Assembly (NCBI GenBank): GCA_016872515.1
Contig: VGZR01000007.1
Coordinates: forward strand, 19,640 to 83,639
DNA from: SAR202 cluster bacterium
GTDB taxonomy: Bacteria; Chloroflexota; Dehalococcoidia; Lucifugimonadales; VGZR01
DNA length: 64,000 nucleotides
Direction: 5' to 3'
This document shows, one piece after another, positions 19,058 to 26,532 of the stretch. Position 1 is the stretch's first letter. Each line of letters starts with the position of its first letter. A model generated the notes under the pieces. The model was not told where the DNA came from, did not search any database, and saw only the letters and a list, made by a program, of their open reading frames with translations. Made by a program: the position numbers and the translations under genes.

Positions 19058-21328
19058 ATGGGCCTTGCCCTTCTGATAGCTTGCCTCCTAGCTGCTTGCT
19101 CACGGTCCAGCGAGAATGAGACTGAGCAGGCAGCCGCGTTCGAAGGGCTGGTGGTCCAGGCGAAAGAGACTGTGTCCGTCGGTCTCTTGCCAGGGACGTC
19201 CGTGCAGGTCGAAGTGGCCCACGATGACATAGCTGTCGAAAGCGTCTCAATCATCACGCGCGGTGCCGCCCGGCGAGCGACGATCGAGATTTCAAGTCTT
19301 ACTGGCTCCCCCGAGTCCATCCCCGCACCCAGCGCCTCCGCGACCTACCAGTTCCTCGAAATCGCCCACAGCGACCTAGCGGAGTCCGCTATCGAAAAGG
19401 TCGAGCTGACGTTCGCTGTCAGCCGCGCCTGGCTCGATCGCAGTGGCTTCGCAGCGGACGATGTAGGGCTTCAACGGTACGCTGACAGTTGGGAAGCCTT
19501 GCCCACGCGGCTCCTTGACCAGGACGAGGAAGAACTGCGCTACCTGGCTGAATCTCCGGGTCTATCGTTGTTCGCGGTGACGGTGGGGCAGGGTGGGGCA
19601 AGCCCGGAGGTGACAGCGACCCCGACACCTGATTCGGTGGTTGAGAAGGAGGTCGTGGTTGCCGTGGCGGAAACCGCGACGCCTGAGCCGACTCCAACTG
19701 CGACACCGACGTCGAAGGCAGCGGTTGAGACACCGGCTGTTCCAACCCCTATCGAACCGACTGCGACTCCCACCCCCGACTCTCGGGGTGAACCGTTGCC
19801 CACCGACACCCCCGTCCTGCCGACAGCAACGCCCACCCCCGAGCCCGGTGGCGGGCCGAAACCCACCGATACACCGACCTTGCCGACCGCGACGCGGACT
19901 CCCACGCCTTCTCCAAGCCCCGCCACACCTACGCCGTCTGCAACTCCCACAGCGACGGCAACAGCATCGCCGACGCCAACTCCAACACCCACGCCCACTC
20001 CTACGCATACCCCCTCACCCACTCCCACTCAGGGGACGATTCAGTCCACCGCTACTCCCACATCCGCTATCGTTGCCCCGACCATCACATTTACCCCTAC
20101 GCCGCCTCCTCCGACGGCTACGCCCACCCCAACCCCCACCCGGACACCCACCCCAACAGCGACCCCGTCCGCGACGCCTACGCGTACCCCGACGCCAACG
20201 AGCACAGCAACACCCACCCCCGTCCCGGGTGACGAGCGGTTCGGCGTCATCGTCCACACTGAGAATAACGCCGATGCCGAGTACTACCTCGATGAGTTGG
20301 CGGTCAAGTGGTTCATCCAGTTCAACGCCGACGGCACCAACATCCCGTCAGGCAGGAAGCGGTTGCTGTACATCAGCAAGGTGAAACCAGGGAACACCTC
20401 GACTCCTGCCGAGATCGCCGCGTTTGTCCAGAGTGCTCCCACGGGCTCGTACTGGTACGTTGGCGGCGAGCCCAACGTCGGCGTGGAGACGAAGTGGGTG
20501 CCTGGGTCTTCTTTCGCGAGAGTCTGGCACTACTATTACACGGAAATCAAAGCTAACGACCCGACTGCCAAGGTCTTGAGCCCCAGCGTTCTCAACTGGT
20601 GGTTCACCTGCTTCAATTGCAATGGGTATCAGAGCGGCAAAGACTGGGTGGAGGACTTCATCAACGGGTACGAAGCATTCTACGAAATCAAGCCGCCTGT
20701 CCATGCCTGGATCATAGACCTTTACCCCATTGACTGGCGTGGGTGGGTTCTTAGAAGTGTGGGATCCCGTCCAGGGGACACGTTGCCCAACGACGACTGG
20801 ACGCTGATGCGCGACCAGATTGCTGGGGGGATCTGGCCGATGATTCCTTGTACCCCAGGGGAGGGCTGTGGAGAGTTCAATCGGTACTTCGTCCCTGGCT
20901 CCCCTACGCCGTATCAAGGTATGCGGAAGTACCTCGATGACCAGGGGTACGCTGATACTCCCATCTGGATCACCGAGATGGCGGTGCACTGGGCCTATGA
21001 TGACATTGTGGCGAGCGATCCGCCGACACCCGCGGGCAACTACCGTTGGGACCATATGTCAATGTTCCTCAACAACCTTGTGGTATGGCTGAAGAATAAT
21101 GCGACCACATACGACATCGAAAGGTGGTTTCTCTTCAACACGTGGAGGAACGTCACCCAGCCGGCCAACGACGGGTACGCGGGCATCATCCTGTTCGGGC
21201 CAACGACGGCGACACCGCCCAGCGCCAGCGCCGCCACGCCACGAAACTGTCTCGGCGAAGTGTACCGGCGGCACTCACTCGGCCAATCACTCGTGACGTG
21301 TGACATCAATGGCAACGTTGTACCCTAG
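19058..21328 (+). CDS. Lipoprotein with Thr/Pro-rich linker and clan GH-A-like glycoside hydrolase domain
   Basis: Predicted 756-aa surface lipoprotein. A hydrophobic signal ends in lipobox LLAAC. Next comes a domain of about 160 residues of unknown type, then a Thr/Pro/Ala linker at about residues 187-391, then a C-terminal TIM-barrel-like domain. Two glutamates fit a retaining hydrolase: E471 in YVGGEPNV (acid/base, N-E-P-like) and E640 in WITEMAVHWA (nucleophile). I chose ATG 19058 because upstream codons overlap the kinase gene; the frame is open to 18707, and the n-region lacks a positive charge, so the exact start is uncertain. It probably trims or remodels the glycan made by this locus. 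Confidence 0.7.
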   Translation: MGLALLIACLLAACSRSSENETEQAAAFEGLVVQAKETVSVGLLPGTSVQVEVAHDDIAVESVSIITRGAARRATIEISSLTGSPESIPAPSASATYQFLEIAHSDLAESAIEKVELTFAVSRAWLDRSGFAADDVGLQRYADSWEALPTRLLDQDEEELRYLAESPGLSLFAVTVGQGGASPEVTATPTPDSVVEKEVVVAVAETATPEPTPTATPTSKAAVETPAVPTPIEPTATPTPDSRGEPLPTDTPVLPTATPTPEPGGGPKPTDTPTLPTATRTPTPSPSPATPTPSATPTATATASPTPTPTPTPTPTHTPSPTPTQGTIQSTATPTSAIVAPTITFTPTPPPPTATPTPTPTRTPTPTATPSATPTRTPTPTSTATPTPVPGDERFGVIVHTENNADAEYYLDELAVKWFIQFNADGTNIPSGRKRLLYISKVKPGNTSTPAEIAAFVQSAPTGSYWYVGGEPNVGVETKWVPGSSFARVWHYYYTEIKANDPTAKVLSPSVLNWWFTCFNCNGYQSGKDWVEDFINGYEAFYEIKPPVHAWIIDLYPIDWRGWVLRSVGSRPGDTLPNDDWTLMRDQIAGGIWPMIPCTPGEGCGEFNRYFVPGSPTPYQGMRKYLDDQGYADTPIWITEMAVHWAYDDIVASDPPTPAGNYRWDHMSMFLNNLVVWLKNNATTYDIERWFLFNTWRNVTQPANDGYAGIILFGPTTATPPSASAATPRNCLGEVYRRHSLGQSLVTCDINGNVVP
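19615..20230 (+). repeat. Low-complexity Thr/Pro/Ala-coding repeat
   Basis: About 600 bp of degenerate C-rich triplet-pair repeats (units like CCG-ACT-CCC) encoding tandem T-P, T-A-T-P and S-P-T-P units. It forms the extended, probably O-glycosylated, linker of the lipoprotein. Such DNA is prone to slippage and creates long shadow frames on both strands that are not genes. Confidence 0.9.
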
Positions 21329-21353
21329 CGGATGAGGATGGGGGGTCGGCTAC

Positions 21354-21658
21354 ATGGTCAGGACGATAGCAGGGTTTCTCATTACGGCTGTTGTTGCCAT
21401 GGCGACCGTGTCCTGCACCAGCGAGAAACCGCCGGTGGCGGATGGGCGGATGCGGCGGCGCCCACCGCCCCTTTGGAGACGGCCGTACCGGTGGAGGTAG
21501 GGGCCGTTGGCGATACTATCGCCGAATATCAAGAGAACGCTGCCATTGTGGATGGAACAGAAGCAGAATCACAAGAAGAGCGAGTAGAGGGGGATGTCCT
21601 CCTGATTTCGGTCGAGGCGGCGGCGACCAGCACCACGTCCGAGATATGTGATGTTTGA
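21354..21658 (+). pseudogene. Frameshifted remnant of a lipoprotein, possibly an RND-efflux periplasmic adaptor
   Basis: ATG 21354 opens a clear lipoprotein signal (MVRTIAGFLITAVVAMA then TVSC). After about 30 residues this frame turns into an Arg-rich stretch and stops. The +2 frame continues from about 21440 with AAAPTAPLETAVPVEVGAVG and TIAEYQENAAI, which looks like the start of a HlyD/MFP adaptor. One extra base near 21440-21450 would join them. Even joined, only about 100 residues exist before the TGA at 21656, far short of a real adaptor. The adaptor identity is inferred from a short match. Confidence 0.45.
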
Positions 21659-21673
21659 ATGTTTCAAGGCAAG

Positions 21674-21692
21674 TGACGGGCTGTAGGCCCGT
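21674..21692 (+). other. Small perfect hairpin upstream of terminator
   Basis: Inverted repeat GACGGGC - TGTAG - GCCCGTC, 7-bp stem, lying between the broken adaptor and the terminator hairpin. No T-run follows, so it is not a terminator by itself; it may protect the 3' end of the transcript. Confidence 0.5.
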
Positions 21693-21706
21693 CGAGCTAG
21701 GATGAG

Positions 21707-21744
21707 GCGAAGGGGCCCCGGTTTACCGGGGCCCCTTCGCTTTT
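21707..21744 (+). terminator. Rho-independent terminator ending the polysaccharide region
   Basis: A perfect 15-bp GC-rich stem (GCGAAGGGGCCCCGG paired with its complement) with a TTTA loop, followed by TTTT. It lies 8 bp before the stop of the minus-strand yyaL gene, so it separates the two convergent units. Confidence 0.9.
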
Positions 21745-21751
21745 GGCCCGG

Positions 21752-23797
21752 CTATCCAGTGAGTTGCTTCGCAAGGGCCTCGGGGTCGGCTACCGGCAGC
21801 TGGCAGACGTAGCCTTCGCAGACGTAGGCGGCAGCCCGCCCGTGGAGCATCGCGCGTCCTTCAGCCAAGGGCAAATCACCCAAGCCGCCGTCCCCAGCTT
21901 CCATTCCCAGTACCACCTTGTTAGGGATGTGATGGCGGAAGACTTCCGCGACGAGCGCCTCTGTATCCGGTGCATCACGTTTACCAACGATGACCACTTC
22001 TTTCGGTTTGGAGAGATACAGGTCGAGGGCGCAGAGCCACTGGCCTGCCCCGGCCGGGTAGCGCACCATGAGCTGCCGGACGGAGCGCAGGACCGCCGCC
22101 GCCTTGCGCTGGAGGTCCTGGTTGCCGGTGTACACGGCTAACCGCAACAAGGACTCAGCGGCCATGGAGTTGCCGGAAGGGATGGCATTGTCGGTCAGGT
22201 CTCTGGGCCGCATGAGTAGCTCCTCGTGGTCGCGTCCCGTGTCGTAGAACTGGCCGGCGCGTTCGTCCAAGAACAGGTCAACCATGCCATCGGCGAGTCC
22301 GACCGCCTCCTTCAGCCAGCGGGCACCGAACGTGGCCTCGTGGACGGCGATGAGGCCGTTGATGAGGAAGGAGTAGTCCTCGAGGTAGGCATTGAGCTTG
22401 GCCTGGCCGTTCTTGTATGTGCGAAGGAGCCGTCCATCCTGGCGCAGATGGTCCAAAAGCAGAGCCGCGTTCTTCTCCGAGACCGCGGCGTAGTCTTGCC
22501 GGTCAAAAACGTTGGCCGCCTCGGCGAAGGCTCCCATCATAAGCGCGTTCCATGCGGTGAGGACCTTGTCGTCTCGGTCAGGCGGCACCCTGAGGGTGCG
22601 CGCCGCCAAGAGCTTCGCCTTCGCTCCGCTCAGAAAGTCGGCTGCCTCCACCTCCGGCATGCCCGCATCCAGCAGGACTTTGGCACTGTCGTCCTGGACA
22701 TTGAGGATGGTGTGTCCCTCGAAGTTGCCGTTTGCCGTGATTCCGAAGTACCGGTTGACTAGCTCGCCGTCCGGCTGCCCCAAGACCTCGATGACCTCCT
22801 CAGGCCGCCATACGTAGAACTTGCCCTCAACGCCTTCACTGTCGGCGTCCTGCGCGGAGTAGAACCCCCCTTCGGGACTCGTCATCTCCCGCAGCACGTA
22901 GTCCAACGTCTCCTCGACGACCCGCCGGTAGAGAGGTTTGCCCGTGACCTGGTAGGCGTGGAGGTAGAGCTTGACCAGCAAGGCGTTGTCATACAGCATC
23001 TTCTCGAAGTGCGGGACCAGCCAGTAGGTGTCCACCGAATAGCGGTGGAACCCGCCGCCGAGGTGGTCGTAGATGCCGCCCATACTCATACGGTCGAGGG
23101 TCAACGTGACTATGTCCAGGGCAGTCGGGTCTTGCGTGCGGAGGTAGTAGCGGAGGAGGAACTCGTACGTCATGGGTTGGGGGAACTTCGGCTGCGTACC
23201 GAAGCCGCCGTGCTGGTCGTCGAAGCTGCTGGCGAGGCCGTGGTAGGCCAGCGACAACACCTCCGTTGTCAGCGGTTCCAACCCTTGCGACATCTGGGTA
23301 AGCTGCCGCATCTGCTGGAGGAGGGTTTGGGTGCTGAGGAGCACCTCGCTTTTTCGTGTACGGTAGGCGTCGGCAACGGCTTTTAACACCCCGGGGAACC
23401 CAGGCATCCCCATCCGGTCTTCCGGAGGGAAGTAGGTCCCGCTGTAGAATGGCTTGCCGTCGGGGGTAAGGAACACTGTCATCGGCCAGCCGCCGCGGCC
23501 GGTCATCGCCTGGACCGCCGTCATGTAGATCGAGTCCACGTCCGGCCGCTCCTCACGGTCCACCTTGACGCAGACGAAGTTCTCGTTCATCTGGGCTGCG
23601 ATGACCTTGTTCTCAAACGACTCGTGTTCCATGACGTGGCACCAGTGGCAAGCGGAGTACCCCACGCTCAGGAGGATGGGCTTGTCCTCCGCCTTTGCCC
23701 TGGTCAGCGCCTCCGGCCCCCAGGGGTACCAGTCCACCGGGTTGTGGGCGTGTTGCAGGAGGTAGGGGCTGGTCTCGTTGATCAAGCGGTTGGGCAC
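21752..23797 (-). CDS. yyaL: YyaL/SSP411-family protein: thioredoxin domain (DUF255) plus (alpha/alpha)6 barrel
   Basis: A 681-aa protein, full family length. The family N-terminus [17 protein letters not shown] is followed by a thioredoxin-like active site C50-H-W-C53 in [19 protein letters not shown]. The rest resembles the N-acylglucosamine 2-epimerase-like helical barrel ([28 protein letters not shown]). The cellular role of the family is unsettled. It lies 42 bp downstream of the NHL/thioredoxin gene on the same strand, so two thioredoxin-fold proteins are probably co-expressed. Confidence 0.9.
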   Translation of the reverse strand: MPNRLINETSPYLLQHAHNPVDWYPWGPEALTRAKAEDKPILLSVGYSACHWCHVMEHESFENKVIAAQMNENFVCVKVDREERPDVDSIYMTAVQAMTGRGGWPMTVFLTPDGKPFYSGTYFPPEDRMGMPGFPGVLKAVADAYRTRKSEVLLSTQTLLQQMRQLTQMSQGLEPLTTEVLSLAYHGLASSFDDQHGGFGTQPKFPQPMTYEFLLRYYLRTQDPTALDIVTLTLDRMSMGGIYDHLGGGFHRYSVDTYWLVPHFEKMLYDNALLVKLYLHAYQVTGKPLYRRVVEETLDYVLREMTSPEGGFYSAQDADSEGVEGKFYVWRPEEVIEVLGQPDGELVNRYFGITANGNFEGHTILNVQDDSAKVLLDAGMPEVEAADFLSGAKAKLLAARTLRVPPDRDDKVLTAWNALMMGAFAEAANVFDRQDYAAVSEKNAALLLDHLRQDGRLLRTYKNGQAKLNAYLEDYSFLINGLIAVHEATFGARWLKEAVGLADGMVDLFLDERAGQFYDTGRDHEELLMRPRDLTDNAIPSGNSMAAESLLRLAVYTGNQDLQRKAAAVLRSVRQLMVRYPAGAGQWLCALDLYLSKPKEVVIVGKRDAPDTEALVAEVFRHHIPNKVVLGMEAGDGGLGDLPLAEGRAMLHGRAAAYVCEGYVCQLPVADPEALAKQLTG

Positions 23798-23839
23798 TGA
23801 TTGTCCTCGTCCAGATACAAGTCTTGCTAAACTACACAG

Positions 23840-25327
23840 CTAAAAACGCAGTTCCAACGTGGTGACAAGCTTGCTCTCGAGGTCGGCGACGCGGACCGAG
23901 TGGTTGTTGGTGTCGGCGATGTAGAGCTTGCCACGCGCCGCGCTAACGCCTCCGGGCTCATTGAACTGGGCGGCGCGCCCCTCGCCGTCCTGATGTCCGG
24001 GAAGGTTGTTGCCAAACAGTGAACTCGCACGCCGCTCCGCGGGAGAGATGAACTTGATCTTGTTGTTGTACGTGTCCGCGACGGCCAGGCCGCTATCCAT
24101 CAGACAGATGCCTATCGGATGTTGAAGGCGCACGTCGTCGCCGACCCCGTCCATGTCGCCGAAGGTGAACAGGTCGAGGCCGACGATGGACTCTACGGCA
24201 CCGCTCGGATCCAGGTCGGCCGAGCGGACTGAACTCGTCTCGCTGTCCGTAAAGTAGAGCTTCTTTCCGTCGGTGGTGATGCCGCTCGGCTGGGCCAGGG
24301 CCGCCATCGCCAACGGGCCGTCCACGATATGCTCCCGGCCGCTGCCTGCATAGGGCCGCGTTTCGTTGGTCGCCAGGTCAAGGCGCCACAGTTGGTGGAA
24401 CCCCGCCATGGCGATGTAGAGCGCCCCAAGATGCAGCGTGATGTCCCAAGGCGACCTCATCGCCGTCGTGCGGCCAGGGCCGCCGGAATGGAACATCGTC
24501 GCTTGCTCGCCTGTCCCAGCCAGGGTCGTCACGTTTTTCTCGCGGAGGTTGATCTCGCGTATCGCGTGGTTCTTCGTATCCGCGACGTACAAACGCTCGC
24601 CGTCCAGTGCCATCCCTTGCGGGTCGTTGAACTGCGCCGCGGCGAAGCCGCCATCTGCAAGCCCCTGGGCGCCGGAGCCGACGACATTGAGCACGTGACC
24701 GTCCACCGTGGCGACCACGATCTTCTGGTGGTTGGAGTCCGCGATGAAGAGGCGGCCGCTCTTCTGGTCGGCTAAGACCTTGCCTGGGAACGAGAGCGCC
24801 CCATCCTTCTCCTTGTCGCGCTCAAGCTTGACGGGGAGAGGCCGGAGGTCGAGCAGGCCCTTCTGACCGAACTCGGCGACGAGCCTGCCGATGAGTTCGT
24901 CCACCGGCTCGAGAGGGAACTCACCTTCGTGCTTGCCGATGACCTTTCCTCGAGGGTCGATGAACATGAGGGTCGGCCAGGCGCGTATGGCGTACTGGCC
25001 CCAGATCTCAAAGTCCCTATCGTTGACCACCGGGTGCTCGATCCCGTACCGCAGCACCGCCCGGCGCAGGCTGTCCGTCTCCCGCTCCTGGATGAACTTG
25101 GCGGAATGGACGCCCACCACGGCCAGGCTGCCTTCGTACTTCCTTTCCAGTTTCCGCAACTGCGGAAATATATGCATACAGTTGATTCAGCAGTAGGTCC
25201 AGAAGTCGAGGACGACCAGCTTGCCACGTAGGTCGGCCAAGCTCAGGGGGCGTTCTGTATTGAGCCAGTCGAGGCCGGGAGAGAAGTCGGGGGCGTTCAC
25301 ACTTTCGTTCCATATCTGAGCAGACAA
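23840..25327 (-). CDS. NHLRC2-like thioredoxin/NHL-repeat protein with in-frame TGA (candidate selenoprotein)
   Basis: A 495-codon frame if the TGA at 25187-25189 is read through. Before it the sequence encodes a thioredoxin N-terminus ([20 protein letters not shown], then [11 protein letters not shown]46). The TGA is codon 47, then I-N-C50-M-H-I-F-P. Homologous NHLRC2-type proteins have D-F-W-T-Y-C-C-I-N-C here, so TGA replaces the first Cys of the CxxC pair. Six NHL blades follow (for example [29 protein letters not shown]). I place the start at TTG 25327, with GGAGG 7 nt upstream. TGA is an ordinary stop elsewhere (for example pgk). A pseudogene or sequencing error is the alternative. Confidence 0.75.
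25151..25168 (-). promoter_or_regulatory. Candidate bacterial SECIS hairpin
   Basis: On the minus strand a 7-bp perfect stem (UUUCCGC / GCGGAAA) closes a 4-nt loop, AGUU. The stem starts 18 nt after the UGA and the loop begins 25 nt after it. Known bacterial SECIS elements lie within the coding region just downstream of UGA and have a small apical loop with a G in the first two positions; here G is the second. The hairpin also encodes F-P-Q-L-R-K, residues compatible with the family. Confidence 0.55.
25187..25189 (-). other. In-frame UGA, putative selenocysteine codon (Sec47)
   Basis: On the minus strand the codons run TAC TGC TGA ATC AAC TGT ATG. The TGA stands exactly at the redox Cys of the thioredoxin motif, with the same reading frame conserved on both sides, so no frameshift is involved. 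One base change from TGC or TGT would give the usual Cys form. Confidence 0.65.
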
Positions 25328-25406
25328 GGCCGCACCTCCAGAGGGGCAATACAGGGCGTAGAGCCAAGGTAGGAGAGCGCGGGGTATCTGGGGAGCGGCT
25401 TGGGTG

Positions 25407-25479
25407 GGTCCCTGGCGGGATTTGAACCCGCGACCCGCTGCTTAGAAGGCAGCCGCTCTATCCGCTGAGCTACAGGGAC
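25407..25479 (-). tRNA. tRNA-Arg (anticodon TCT)
   Basis: A full cloverleaf can be folded by eye: acceptor GTCCCTG/CAGGGAC, D-stem GCTC/GAGC, anticodon stem GCTGC/GCAGC with loop CTTCTAA, and T-arm GCGGG-TTCAAAT-CCCGC. The anticodon TCT reads AGA codons. CCA does not appear to be encoded. It lies 80 bp upstream of the NHL/thioredoxin gene on the same strand. Confidence 0.95.
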
Positions 25480-25494
25480 GCGCCTCCATGAGGC

Positions 25495-25524
25495 AGTGTA
25501 GCAAGCAGCCTCGCGGAGGGTCAA
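25495..25524 (-). promoter_or_regulatory. Sigma70-type promoter for tRNA-Arg
   Basis: Minus-strand TTGACC (25519-25524) and TACACT (25495-25500) separated by 18 bp, ending 15 bp before the tRNA 5' end. Position and boxes fit a housekeeping promoter; read-through may also serve the NHL/thioredoxin and yyaL genes. Confidence 0.6.
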
Positions 25525-25693
25525 GGAACTCCAACCCCCTTGAGACGGGCGGCGGTCGGGAGCCGCTCATGCCGTGTCAATATTACTAAAACCCTAAATA
25601 GATGTGTTATCAATATAGGCGGAGGCACTCCCGTAGCTAGAGGTGTAACCCTAGACGGCCTTTACAAACTCTTAGACAATGTTGAAAATCCGA

Positions 25694-25722
25694 TTGACAA
25701 AAAAATAGAGGCCGTTTAACAT
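25694..25722 (+). promoter_or_regulatory. Strong sigma70-type promoter for the 74-aa HTH gene
   Basis: Consensus -35 TTGACA (25694-25699), 17-bp spacer, -10 TAACAT (25717-25722), 28 bp before the ATG, inside an AT-rich island that contrasts with the GC-rich surroundings. The leader includes GAGGAGG as a strong ribosome binding site. Confidence 0.75.
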
Positions 25723-25750
25723 AGAGCTAGAGTTTACGAGGAGGACGGAA

Positions 25751-25975
25751 ATGCAGAGAAAGACAAAGAAAATGGTGTCGGTCGAAAAACGGTTCCAGCG
25801 GCCGCTCGAGAAAATGCTGCCTGAGCTGGTGACAGAGCAAGGGCTTTCGGCGACAGCCGATCAACTCGGTGTTTCAAAGGCGACCCTGGGCTACTGGCTT
25901 CTTAAGCTGGGCATCAACGTCCGGCGCGTTGCTTTGGCTCCCGGCGAGACCATTGAGGTTAAGCGCGTCAGCTAG
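25751..25975 (+). CDS. Small helix-turn-helix protein, 74 aa
   Basis: Basic N-terminus (MQRKTKKMVSVEKRFQRP), then an HTH-like segment, LVTEQGLSATADQLGVSKAT followed by LGYWLLKLGI, with the A-x3-L-G-V-S-x-x-T-L pattern of homeodomain-like DNA-binding helices. A short strand-like tail follows (ETIEVKRVS). A consensus promoter, a strong Shine-Dalgarno and its own terminator make this a real, well-expressed single-gene unit. It probably binds DNA as a small regulator; no target is evident. Confidence 0.75.
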   Translation: MQRKTKKMVSVEKRFQRPLEKMLPELVTEQGLSATADQLGVSKATLGYWLLKLGINVRRVALAPGETIEVKRVS

Positions 25976-26010
25976 TCTGGGCACCCCTTAGACGGGGACG
26001 AGAATCGGAA

Positions 26011-26045
26011 GAGGGCACCCCGGTTACCAGGGTGCCCTCGCGTTT
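26011..26045 (+). terminator. Rho-independent terminator after the HTH gene
   Basis: A 10-bp perfect stem GAGGGCACCC/GGGTGCCCTC with an inner GG-TTA-CC pairing, followed by GCGTTTT. It lies 36 bp after the HTH stop and just before the convergent smpB gene. Confidence 0.85.
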
Positions 26046-26061
26046 TGCAGGCGGAAGTGGG

Positions 26062-26517
26062 CTATCTGGAACGCTTGATAGCTTCCTGGGCCTCTCGTTC
26101 GCGGTCTCGGTCGGTGATGGCCCGCCGCTTGTCGCGGTGCTTGCGGCCCCGCGCCAAGCCCAACTCCACTTTGGCCCGGTGTTGCTTGAGATAAAGCTTC
26201 AACGGGACCAAGGTCATCCCGCGCTCGCTGACCTGCCGCGACAGTTCGCGGATCTGGTCACGGTGCATGAGGAGTTTGCGGGACCGGGTCGGCTCGTGGT
26301 TGTATCTTGTGCCGGCCGAGTACTGGGCGATGTGCGCATTGTGTAGCCACAGCTCTCCGTTCTCAGGGCGGGCATACGCGTCCGAAAGGTTGACCTTGCC
26401 CTCGCGAATGGCTTTGATCTCTGTGCCAGTGAGGACGATACCAGCCTCGAAAGACTCCAGGATTTCGTAATCGAACCTGGCCTTCCGATTGACCGTTACC
26501 TTCTTGTCTTCACTCAT
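26062..26517 (-). CDS. smpB: SsrA-binding protein SmpB
   Basis: A 151-aa tmRNA-binding protein for ribosome rescue. Family blocks are visible: NRKARFDYEILESFEAGIVL, GTEIKAIREGKVNL, HIAQYSAG, RKLLMHRDQI, LVPLKLYLKQHRAKVELGLA, and a basic C-terminal tail (GRKHRDKRR). Length is normal. The gene follows the ctpA-like gene by 15 bp on the same strand, so they are probably co-transcribed. No ssrA (tmRNA) gene was recognised nearby. Confidence 0.96.
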   Translation of the reverse strand: MSEDKKVTVNRKARFDYEILESFEAGIVLTGTEIKAIREGKVNLSDAYARPENGELWLHNAHIAQYSAGTRYNHEPTRSRKLLMHRDQIRELSRQVSERGMTLVPLKLYLKQHRAKVELGLARGRKHRDKRRAITDRDREREAQEAIKRSR

Positions 26518-26532
26518 GGCACAGCCTGTGGC

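Noticed and set aside
19615..20230. CRISPR-like or tandem-repeat array
   Set aside because: The repeats are degenerate codon pairs encoding Thr/Pro in frame with a lipoprotein; no fixed repeat/spacer unit.
23840..25177. NHL protein starting at ATG 25177
   Set aside because: This start would begin just after the CxxC motif and lose the first strands of the thioredoxin fold; the upstream frame with TGA is clearly the same protein.
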